NCBI GenBank assembly: GCA_014621425.1
Contig: JAANBB010000531.1
Span: 1 to 24,284, forward strand
Origin: Cylindrodendrum hubeiense
Taxonomy: Eukaryota; Ascomycota; Sordariomycetes; Hypocreales; Nectriaceae
Reading direction: 5' to 3'
Length of the DNA stretch: 24,284 bases
Positions 8,706 through 17,300 of this stretch are shown in pieces. Position 1 is the stretch's first letter, and each line of letters starts with the position of its first letter. The translations under genes and the position numbers were made by a program. Below the pieces are notes generated by a model that had not been told where the DNA came from, made no database searches, and saw only the letters and a list, made by a program, of their open reading frames with translations.

Positions 8706-11672
8706 TTAGGCTGCAGGCGCCGCACCAATAACTTCCTCGCATCGGTTGCAGAGCGTGTCTTCTGAAGGCGCCACGTATCGCCAGCATCGCGAGCACTTGG
8801 CCTCCTTCGGGGGAAGCACGTGAACTTTCACCTTGGCATCCTGAACCTCTACCTCCTGCTCATAGGCCCACTCCGGGCTATGGGGCACAGGCTGGTTGAT
8901 TTCCACTGACGAAACCACGAAAATTGTCTCCAACTCATCAAGATATCGCTCCAGAACGCTAGCCACCCGGCTGTTCTCGACGACGAGGTTCACGGAGCAC
9001 TGCAGGGAGCTTCCCAGCACCTTGTCTCCTCGCGCCTGCTCCAGGGTCGCCTTAACAGCGTTGTGCACTCCCGAGATCACGGCCGCGTCTTCCCGTAGTG
9101 CGTCTTGTGGGAGCGACAACCGGGCGGGGTCGACGAGCTGCGAACCGTACAGTTGTCTAGCTGGGTTCTCCAAGGACCTGTTGATTGGAATTAGCTTGTG
9201 ATGTTGATTTTGAGTGGCCAGTAACTCACGTGTCCTCGGCCATCCACGCTGGCCGATGTGACCACGCCTCCTCCACCAAAAGGGGCGTCACCGGGGAAAG
9301 CATCCGGAGGAACCCAATAAAGATCGGCTCTAAGATGCCACCACCGTCACCGCAGTAAAGACGATCTTTCAGAGCCTCCAGGTAGAACGCTGACAGATCA
9401 CTTGCAACCCAGCGGTTGATCACACCGATTGCTTTGTGAAACTCGTAGTTGTCATAGGACTCCATGACCTGAGACATGGTATCCGAAAGTTGGACCAGTG
9501 CAATCTGGTCGAGCTTCGTCAGCGGGGCTTGTCGAGCCTCCTGGTTGAGTGATCCAAGAAGCATCTTGATAATGGTTCGATACTTGATCAAAGCAGTGTG
9601 GACAGGCTGCAGAATCGTCTGCCCGATGAGCACATCACTTGTGAAGTCGGCACTCGCTGCCCACAGTCGAACCGCATCGGGGCCAAGACCATCAAACTTT
9701 TGACCTTGTCCCTTGGCCTTGCCCTTCACCTTGGCAGGGCCAAGAAGGCTTCCATCCATAACCTGGTCAGGCTCAATGATGTTTCCCAGAGACTTTGACA
9801 TCTTCTTTCCATGTCCGTCAAGCGTGAACCCATGGGTAATCAGCGTCTTAAACGGGGCAACAATCTTGCCTGAACGGTTCTCATCCACCTTTTGGGCCGC
9901 GACGTATGTCAACAGGCTCGATTGGAACCAACCGCGGTGCTGGTCAGATCCCTCGAGATACACATTAGCTGGACCTTCGGTTTCGGTCCAACTACTGCCG
10001 CTGTCGAACCAGACGTCCATGGTGTCGGTGCCTCGGCGATATTTACCAGTCAAGGACGGCGCGATCCATGCGGGATCGTCAGGGCTATCAGAGAACCAGG
10101 CAGACGAGGTACGCTCCTGCATAACAGAGATGATGTGCTCGATCGTTTCCGCGGTCATCACTGAATTCCCACTTTCGTCAAAGAGCGCGGGAATAGGTAC
10201 ACCCCAGGACCGTTGGCGAGAGATGCACCACTCACTCCGACCCTTGATGAAGCTCTCGAGGCGAACCCTGCCTCCCTCGGGGACAAACCGAACATCACGG
10301 AGCGCCTCAAGGGCATCATCTTTGATACTTCCGACATCAGCAAACCACTGGGCTGTAGCACGGGTCACTACAGGTCGCTTTGTACGCCAGTCATAGGGGT
10401 ATTTGTGACGCAGCTTGTGTGTTCCCAGAACATCCTCTCCCATCAGGTCTAGCACCGATTGGCTTCCACCATCCAAGATGGATGGGGCCGACGTCAGCTT
10501 CTCAGGATCATCAGGATATGCCTCCTTGGTAAAGAAGCCACCATCGTCGATTGGTGCAAAAGCCTCAATGCCATGCTTGGCGCAAACTTCATAATCGTCC
10601 TGGCCATGTCCAGGGGCAGTATGAACAAGGCCGGTACCAGAATCAGAAGTAACATAGTCTGCATCAATAATCGGCTGTGGCGGCGCAGACTGGCCTCGCA
10701 GCTTGTTACGATATTGGAGTCCTTTCAAGTCAGAGCCACGGATCGAGTCGACTACTATTTCAAACGAAGGAATCATCTCCTTCATGGCTTCGATACGCTC
10801 TGTCGCAATGAGGAGGCCGTCGGAGCCGACACGGATAACAGAGTAGGCAAGGTCGTTGTGCACAGCAATCGCCTTGTTCGCAGGGAGAGTCCATGGGGTG
10901 GTTGTCCAGATAGCGGCATAGAGCTTTCCTTGGAATTTGGAAAGCTCTGGGATTGAGGACCAGTCGGAAACGATTGGGAACCTGATGTAGGCGGCAGTCG
11001 AAACATGGTCATCCCGATACTCCAACTCTGCTTCGGCAAGGGCGGTTCGTGATGATGCTGACCAGTAGACGGGCTTATGCTTACGGTACACAAGACCTCG
11101 GCGGACCAGCTTCTGGAAGACACGAAGTTGGCGGATCTCAAACTCCCGGTCCATTGTAGTCCACCTCTTTTCCCAATCCGCCATGACCGAGATCGACTGG
11201 AAACTCTTCATCTGATCCTTGACTGTCTTCGAAGCCAGTCGCCGCGCCGTATCTCGGATCTGAACCGGGGTCAATCCCTTGGTGTTGCTCGATCCAAGAG
11301 CCTTCATCTCAATTGGAAGACCATGGCAATCCCAGCCTGGTCTATATGTAACCCTTCGTCCTTGCTGCACCTTGACTCGGATAATCATGTCCTTAAGGAT
11401 CTTGTTCATGGCGTGCCCGACGTGGAGGTTGCCATTGGCATAGGGGGGGCCATCGTGAAGGGTAAAGGTAGTCTCTATCGGCCGGTTCTTCGCCTGCCAG
11501 TCGTAAAGATCATCGGTGACTTGGCGCAGCCATTGTTGCTGGAGCTTGGGGTTCGGACGAGCACTTTGGCGCGGATCAATTAGCTCCATACATGACGCCA
11601 GAAGCTACAAGAGAGGACATACGTAAAGCTCGACCGAGGCAGCCTTAGAGTTGACTTCCAGGATTTTGACAT
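8706..11672 (-). CDS. ISM1: Mitochondrial-type isoleucyl-tRNA synthetase
   Basis: Complement of join 8706-9177, 9230-11563, 11623-11672, giving 951 aa. It charges tRNA-Ile; the bacterial-type architecture points to the mitochondrial enzyme (yeast Ism1), as cytosolic eukaryotic IleRS is a different subtype. The N-terminus reads KSTLRLPRSSFTAR, matching the STLxLPxxxFxxR start of bacterial IleRS. The class I signature HVGH is at 64-67, after LHDGPPYANGNL, followed by PGWDCHGLPIE. The insert between is the CP1 editing domain. WFDSGSSW and YLEGSDQHRGWFQSS precede KMSKS at 604-608. An anticodon-binding domain follows, then a C-terminal zinc site with Cys at 923, 926, 938 and 941 (CSRC and CNRC). 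Start 11672 is the only in-frame ATG after an upstream TAG. The presequence is short (about 16 Ser/Lys/Arg-rich residues), so import is inferred. It shares a divergent promoter with the gene at 12016. Confidence 0.94.
9178..9229 (-). other. Intron 2 of the IleRS gene (52 bp)
   Basis: Sense-strand donor AC|GTGAGT, branch GCTAATT and acceptor CAACAG|GTCC. Splicing joins AC+G into Thr and links the anticodon-binding part to the zinc-binding C-terminus (AEDTSLENPARQLYGS). Without it the protein would stop before the CxxC..CxxC module. Confidence 0.94.
11564..11622 (-). other. Intron 1 of the IleRS gene (59 bp, AAG acceptor)
   Basis: Sense-strand donor AC|GTATGT, branch GCTAATT about 15 nt before the end, and acceptor CCAAAG|TGCT. 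An AAG acceptor is less common than CAG or TAG, but this is the only junction I found that restores the conserved F-x-x-R spacing after LRLPRSS. The unspliced frame from 11672 stops at TAA inside the intron. The ATG at 11589, which opens the long exon frame, lies inside this intron. Confidence 0.82.
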
Positions 11673-11689
11673 AATCGGGCTAAGACCAT
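11645..11689 (-). other. Upstream ORF overlapping the IleRS start codon
   Basis: The - strand ATG at 11689 has G at -3 and G at +4, opens a 14-codon frame and ends with TAA at 11647-11645, 23 nt beyond the IleRS ATG at 11672 and in a different frame. If the transcript starts upstream of 11689, it would compete for scanning ribosomes. Function is inferred and depends on the transcription start. Confidence 0.4.
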
Positions 11690-12015
11690 GTCGCGAGGCG
11701 CGTGACAAGCAAGTATGGAGTCGAGCCTCGTCGTCAAGAGCGTGATACTATCGATATCGCTGGCGGCTGAGGAAGAATTTTAGCGCTACGCGATACGCCC
11801 AGGCCCCGCGTCTGATAACATCAGGGCGCCGCGCCTGTAGATGCGGTGCTTGGGCCAGCTGCAAGGCTACCGGTCCACTGAAGACTTAGCGCCTTTGCGG
11901 GGCAGTTCCAGCGGGATGTTACTTTACTCACTGGCCCAATTGCACCGACGTCAGCCTGCTCACTCACTCAAACATTCACGCTGCCATCCTCTGAATAAAT
12001 AATCCAGACGACAAC
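11673..12015. promoter_or_regulatory. Bidirectional promoter between the IleRS gene and the gene at 12016
   Basis: 343 bp separate the two divergent start codons. A CCAAT box lies at 11936-11940, about 80 bp from the + strand start, and an ACGTCA half-site of CRE/bZIP type lies at 11948-11953. No TATA box is evident. A short open frame whose ATG is at 11689 overlaps the IleRS start on the - strand. Shared control of the two genes is inferred from spacing only. Confidence 0.6.
11936..11940 (+). promoter_or_regulatory. CCAAT box
   Basis: Exact CCAAT in the divergent promoter, where the fungal HAP/CBC complex could bind. HAP control of mitochondrial functions is known in fungi, so its presence beside a mitochondrial tRNA synthetase gene is plausible; binding is not shown by the sequence. 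Confidence 0.4.
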
Positions 12016-12960
12016 ATGGCTCCTGTACGCCGGTATCTCAGAATATCGAAATACTCGGTCCTCGAATGTCGAATTTACCTTGATAACCCTGCCTTGGCTC
12101 AGTCATGGCTTCTCAACTCTCGCAAACCGATACTCCCCCAGGTCATTGAGAGCATTCGACCATTGGTACTCCCCAAGTTGCGTGAAGAGAAGGAGAGGAG
12201 CAAGAAAAAGAGTACCAAGAAGAAGGGTATCAAGGATGTAGTGGTCACTGGTAACATTTACCAAGCTCCGCCGACTGTGTCAATTCCCAACTGATCATGT
12301 CTAGATGACTTTGAGGTGTCCATCTTCCTAATGGAGACGGCGACGCGGCACTCTCTGCTTTCCAAGACCAAGCACTTCCGAGAAAAGCTACCTCCCAGGA
12401 TGGAGTCAAACTCGACAAAACTCATCAGCGAGACGGACCGGACCGCTGTGGATGTTGATGCAGAGGACCATGTGCCCGCTCTACGAGTGGAGGACGATGA
12501 CGACGGCATTGGACTGGCCGATATCCCCGCCATGGATACAGTCAGACGGAGCAAGCGTCAGAGACGGAGGCCAGGCCGGAACGACGATAGCGATATCGAC
12601 GTCGATGCATCCGACGAAGATGAAACAGCGTCGGCCATCGAGATCGACTCTGATACGGAGGCACCCCCTCATAAACGGCGACGAGGCCCCGCTGGCTTAT
12701 CTGACGAGACCCCAGACGAGGATGACGACAACAAGAAGAAGCTAGCTATGGACGTATCATATGAGGGGTTCGCAATCTATGGCCAGGTGCTGTGTTTAGT
12801 CGTCAAGAAGAGGGACGGTGGGAAGACACCGCATTCTAGCAATCGCGCTGGCGGTGCTGCACCTAGTGGGGGTGTGAGTGGGAGCCGGCCTGAAGGCCAA
12901 GCAATGATGGAGAACTGGATCTCGTCTACGCAAATGCCTGTCGGGGAGGAGGTTTCATGA
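12016..12960 (+). CDS. Uncharacterised basic/acidic, probably nuclear protein
   Basis: Join 12016-12250, 12305-12960, giving 296 aa, start in AACATGGCT context. I recognise no named family. The N-terminal part (5-23, RRYLRISKYSVLECRIYLD) looks like two beta strands, followed by a helical region to about 58 and a Lys-rich run (59-70). The intron is crossed at Asp79, after which DDFEVSIFLMETATRHSLL (79-97) looks like a further strand-helix unit. The middle is disordered: a basic cluster RRSKRQRRRPGR (159-170), acidic stretches, a second basic cluster HKRRRG (201-206), then a hydrophobic segment DVSYEGFAIYGQVLCLVVKK (228-247) and a Gly/Ser-rich tail. DIDVDASDEDE (175-185) and AIEIDSDTE (189-197) resemble SUMO-interacting motifs. 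I infer a nuclear protein split into a folded core with a long disordered insert. The splice junction supports a real gene; the role is unknown. Confidence 0.82.
12251..12304 (+). other. Intron of the gene at 12016 (54 bp)
   Basis: Donor CTG|GTAACA, branch AACTGAT at about 12289-12295 and acceptor GTCTAG|ATGAC. Splicing joins G+AT into Asp and continues VVVTDDFEVSIFL. Unspliced, the frame stops at the TGA at about 12292. Confidence 0.88.
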
Positions 12961-13820
12961 CAGAGGCAGCAGTCTAGGCGATGCATCAATTCAGCGGGAT
13001 GCGACAGGGAATGGCCTGACTAGGAACGAGGAGGCTTGCTTGATCTTGGCGACAGCGTGCGGGTGCAGCCGTCGGCTCGGAGATTGAAATATATTGGGGA
13101 CCTTGGGAACCTGGGACCCTGGGAAGCTGGGAGCTGGAGGCATCGAACGGGACTGGACTCGCAATGCACACCTGAAGCATCTCGGCGGCAGTAATTAGAG
13201 CTGACTCCGCCTTGGACGGTGGATGGTGGCTGAGCCGCCCAGCTCACCGTCCCTGGCCGGGGATCGATCGCGGCCGCCTGCTAATAATAATCACGACCGG
13301 CTGCCTCGTGCAACGGCCGCTGGCCGCCCACCGATTGCACCGAACCACACACTCACAGTCCGCAATCCTTGGCGTGCATCCCGTGTTTGATGGACGTATT
13401 CGTACAGGGCTGCGAGTACGTAGTGACTACGCAGCAAGTACGTAGCAACTACGTAGCAACTACGTAGCAAGGTACGTACGATTATCAAGATGCACATGTT
13501 CATCCGAGAGGGTCTTGGCACACCCAATGCTGATTTCCAAGGCCCCAGAAGTGGAATTCGATGGTATCCACGTGAGTCTCCGCTGGCATGGTTGCGCTGC
13601 GTCTGATTGGGGCGACGCGGCTTGGACGGTGATTGCTGAAACTGACCTTCACTGTGATGATATGACAGGCCAACCTATGACAGGCCAGCCTCCGCAGAAA
13701 GACGGCCATTCCCTCCAGCGATACTGTTTCTGGCTACTAGTCTGCTTCCAGGTTTATAGGCCGTTGCGCTTCGTCATTCTCGGCTCACGGCAGCAGCGTA
13801 AACCTTAGCAGTTGCGCGCA
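12961..13820. other. Gene-free region, 3' flank of the gene at 12016
   Basis: Contains the presumed 3' UTR of the upstream gene. It also has a run of GGGA/CTGGGA near 13096-13138, an 11-bp tandem repeat (13426-13469) and a GGTACGTACG word at 13471-13480. Short frames on both strands have no family features. No tRNA or rRNA-like sequence was found. Confidence 0.5.
13426..13469 (+). repeat. 11-bp tandem repeat ACTACGTAGCA, four copies
   Basis: Four consecutive units: ACTACGCAGCA, AGTACGTAGCA, ACTACGTAGCA, ACTACGTAGCA. Each contains the self-complementary core TACGTA (one degenerate), so the array can also fold back on itself. It is followed directly by GGTACGTACG. Confidence 0.92.
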
Positions 13821-13840
13821 AGAGGCCTCTAGAGGCCTCT
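13821..13840. repeat. 20-bp perfect palindrome made of two 10-bp palindromes
   Basis: AGAGGCCTCT is repeated twice in tandem, and because the unit is its own reverse complement the full 20 bp is also a perfect palindrome. Immediately downstream are TACCTACCTACC and GGTACCCAGGTACC (about 13847-13881). Confidence 0.95.
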
Positions 13841-15200
13841 GCTTTGTACCTACCTACCCAACGCAAGGTACCCAGGTACCTATCTAGCTCCGAATATTCC
13901 GGTGTGCCTTATACCGACAACCACTCTGCCCTACTATGTCATACATACGAGTGCAACGTGGGCTTGGCCGCCTCTGGCTGCTCCCCGCAAGACTCATCAT
14001 TCAGTTCGGTCTTCTCGGAATGCAACAATTGCCTGCGGCATCATCGGATGCCAGATTTGCCTTGCTGCTGTACGCCCAGCTCTTCCGGGTTACCGCCTCG
14101 GGAAACCATGGATGGCATGGGCGCAGGGCAGCAGAAGAGTAGCGCTAGCATCGAGCAACCCCGCAACCGCAGCCCGTGGCCAAGGATCATGGCGTTTGGA
14201 GTTCGTTCATGAATGATCCTCCCGCCGGTGCGAGAGTGAGTGTGACTGCGATTGCGACTGCGACTACGACTACGACGGCGGCCGAGACTGCGACTGCGAC
14301 TTGGGAACCAAGTACCCCGAGTCCCATGACGCCCGCGATGGACAGAGCCCCGGATCAAGTACATGGCGGCCATGTACCTTCATGTCGGCGAGCAACACCG
14401 ATGAGGCCATATCAGGACCCAGGCCTCCGTCCTCCACCACGCACACCCTCCCGCTCAATCTTGTTCTACCCCTCCTCTGCACATGCAACAGAGTCCACTC
14501 TCGTCGACATGTTTGCCAGGCCAGAGCCAGTCCAGGCCCGCTTTGAGACAAAAAGAGCATCGTCATTCCCCCATCGCCGCCACTCCTGATTATCAGCTCG
14601 GGCACGTTGCTCGGCCGTCTCTCAACGGAGCAGACCTCAACCCCGGCACCCAGCTCCCACCTCCGCCAGCTAGGCCATGCCCACCTCCGCGCCCTCCCCC
14701 AGCTCATCGATCGCATCATCCACAATCAAATCGCTGCCCCCACCGCGAAGGATCAATGAACCCAGGGATTGATGGACCTAGGCCGCCCAAGGCCCGGCAG
14801 GCAATTGGTTTTCGGCTCCGACTTACGTCTCAGGCCGCTCACCATCCCGACAGTCGATCATGGTCCATGATTCACCTCTGCAGCGCCCCAGCAGGCAACT
14901 CAACAGGGAGGCCTGCCTAGCCTGTACTACATACTGCACACTGAAGCTGTCGTAGGTGTTGGTGTTACCACGTCCCGTGTGTAAGCTTGCAGAAGTCGGA
15001 CGCCAGACGCCCGCTCAGCCACACCCTGCCCCCAAACCCGGGCAGCCTTATCCTTATCACCGCGAATGCCTTGCGTCTCGCGCCTCGCGCCTTGCGTCTT
15101 GCATCATGTTTGCCCGCTCACCGATACCCAGCCCAGATAAGGCTGCAGCCGTAATCATGTAGATGTGAGACATTCGCTTGCGGCCTTGTGTTGTCACAGG
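13841..15200. other. Gene-poor region with hexamer repeats and coding-like fragments
   Basis: No complete gene can be supported. A hexamer-type repeat of GCGACT/ACGACT units lies at about 14244-14301 and makes an artificial Arg-Ser frame on the - strand. A 68-codon + frame at 13936-14142 has a plausible amino-acid mix but no recognisable domain. A C3-biased open segment is listed separately at 14547-14759. GCGTCTC/GCGCCTC/GCGCCTT repeats occur near 15070-15100. Confidence 0.4.
14547..14759 (+). pseudogene. Possible exon or gene remnant, open but without a start codon
   Basis: The + frame is open for 70 codons between TGA at 14544 and TGA at 14757. Codon third positions are mostly C or G, and the translation has a leucine-spaced helical look, with LRQLGHAHLRALPQLIDRII near its C-terminal end. 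No ATG lies in it. The same frame is open upstream from 14301 to the TGA at 14544-14546, so one stop separates two open stretches. I found no convincing intron that removes the stop. It could be a terminal exon, a decayed gene, or chance in GC-rich DNA. I recognise no family. Confidence 0.2.
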
Positions 15201-17300
15201 CGTCTACCTAGATACCGTTGTTTTCTGCCGTTTATCCGCAGCACCCGCGGAGGCTGCAAGAAGCACGTACATGTCAGCAGGTCTATGTCGTGCTGCTGGA
15301 AATCATCAACTCCAGAAGCAAGCATACTAGGTAGGTACCTACGTAGTAGGCGCATGTCCGGCAGAAAGCGGGGAAGTCGCCAGGTCGATCCTCCCGAGTG
15401 AGACTTGATTAGAAACTACCTATCATCAGCTTACGCCGACTCATTGCGTAGCCTTGATACAGGTCGTCGCGAGTCGTCATCGACGCCAGGGTTCCATTGG
15501 TTGGATTTGTTTAGACAGTGCCATGCTTGTTTACAACATTCCAGACTCGAGGGCAATCTGCCACTGATTTCAGGAGCTGATGATCCCAGACAGTATCGAC
15601 TCAGGGGCGCTGATCAAGGTCTCAGTTGACGTCGCGATCCTAGTCACCGGTGTTGCCATTGCTGTACCGGCGACCCTACCCGGTACTTAGTCGCATGCGC
15701 CATCCTGGGACGGCGTCATGGCCGATCGTGCAGTTGCCGTCGTTTCGAACGTATCGGCTATATGCTGGAGATCGCTCTAGGAAACCCCGTTGGCGACGAG
15801 GATTTATCGGCTCATCAAGCCACTCTCGGCCGTTGGGCGTGGCGGATCAGCTCTTTCCAAGTCGTCTTACACGCCTGGAGATGTAAGGATTGGATCGACA
15901 TACCTAGGTTGAAACCCCTCGCAGGGTTGGGCTACAGCGTGACCGTCTTTTTTAGGGCGGAATTGAAATGGAATTACCCTCAAAAGTTATCGCTGGTGAG
16001 GAGTCTTGGCAAGGGAAATAATATTGTTCCGGTTTCAAGGTGCTGTAGATTGCAATTGTCGAAGACAGGTGGCATCTACAATCCACAGTCCCAAGAGTCA
16101 GTCGAGAGACATTGTGAAATAACACTACACACAACTAAGGATAAATGGTCAGCAGGTTCATGCAGTCATTCCCGAAAAATACATCTATTGAAAGGATATA
16201 CCCCCAGCAACATGAACTAATATATCAGGAAGACATGGAATTGGGGTCTTGATGTTATCCCGCACTGCAGACTGATCTGGGGTACAGATGGCTGATGCCC
16301 TAACCCGGGACTTACACATAAATGTCACAGAAAATAAACCGGACATTGAACCAGCTAAGCATATCTATTTCGGGCTGTGGGGGCCGTTCTCCTCTTAATT
16401 CTCATGCAGGTTTCAGCATTATAGTGCCAACAAATATTCCTAGGAGGATGAAATCCTAGGAATGGACAATATCAATTGGTGGTTTTGGAGTTTCCGTGCC
16501 CCGCACACTATGAAACGAGCGCACACGAGACACCTCGCCAACACGCAGCAACTAATAACGCTTCATCTCACAATACGAGTTCAAGGAGCATATCAGTTGA
16601 TCAGCCCAGGCAGATCAAGTATGGATTTGCGCAAATTGATTTGCACGAATGTGGATTGACGCGAATGAGACGCAATCCACTCCGGGGCCGCGAAACTCCT
16701 GAGACAAACAAATTCCTGAAACAGTCGTGTATGCCCGCGAATGTCTCTATCCGCGTCAACACAGCGGAGGCAGCGACTGTCTTGTGGATACGCGATGAAT
16801 CATAGCAACACGGGAAGTGCCCACTGCGATTTTGACGTAAGGCAACCCCACAAAGCCTGAATCAAATATGATGGCATGATGAGTGTACTGAGGCACTGGC
16901 CGTTGAGACGTGTTTCGAAACCACATGCGAATGGGCGTTGGTTGTGACAGCACGTGCGTACACGCTTTGCTCATTCCTTCACCAATGTCTCTGATTAGGT
17001 GGGCTGGGACGGCACCAGCATGGGGAGCGTCCAACATACGTTCTATTTGGGGTGTATTTCCTAGCACTTGAAATGCCAGTTCCGGAAACGAAGGCGGCTG
17101 AGATTTGGGGGCGGAATTCTCATTTCCACGGCGGGATATTGCGTGGGAAGCGCGTCGCCTCAGGCCCTGGTCTTAACATCGGCCTGGGGTTACATCGTTT
17201 AAGCCAACTGCCATCGATACGATGGGCCGCCGCAATCTGGCGATCACAGGGCCTGTGTTTCCAATAAAAGAAGGTTCAAGATCGATTGAGTGATTATTGC
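15201..17300. other. Gene-free region including an AT-richer patch
   Basis: No supportable gene. An AGGTAGGTACCTACGTAG word lies at about 15331-15348. From roughly 15950 to 16650 the base composition becomes visibly AT-richer than the flanks, and a 10-bp inverted repeat lies at 16436-16463. A frame of 152 codons at 15762-16220 has no domain signature. Whether the patch is an old mutated transposon cannot be told by eye; no terminal repeats or transposase-like motifs were found. Confidence 0.4.
16436..16463. repeat. 10-bp perfect inverted repeat with 8-nt spacer
   Basis: ATTCCTAGGA (16436-16445) and TCCTAGGAAT (16454-16463) are exact reverse complements separated by GGATGAAA. As RNA or single-stranded DNA it would form a stable hairpin. 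It is not followed by a T-run and lies in no gene. Confidence 0.9.

Noticed and set aside
11587..11589. ATG at 11589 as start of the IleRS protein
   Set aside because: It would drop the conserved STLxLPxxxF segment; it lies between a consensus GTATGT donor and a branch/acceptor pair, so it is intronic.
14244..14301. Arg/Ser repeat protein on the - strand (SR-like)
   Set aside because: The Arg-Ser run is the direct translation of a GCGACT-type hexamer repeat, not evidence of a gene.
15574..15690. 38-codon frame after a TTTCAG acceptor-like site, hydrophobic Val/Ile/Ala-rich
   Set aside because: Protein-like by eye, but too short, with no matching upstream exon or family.
15762..16220. 152-codon + frame
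   Set aside because: No domain, second half runs into AT-rich DNA with non-coding composition, and no conserved motif.
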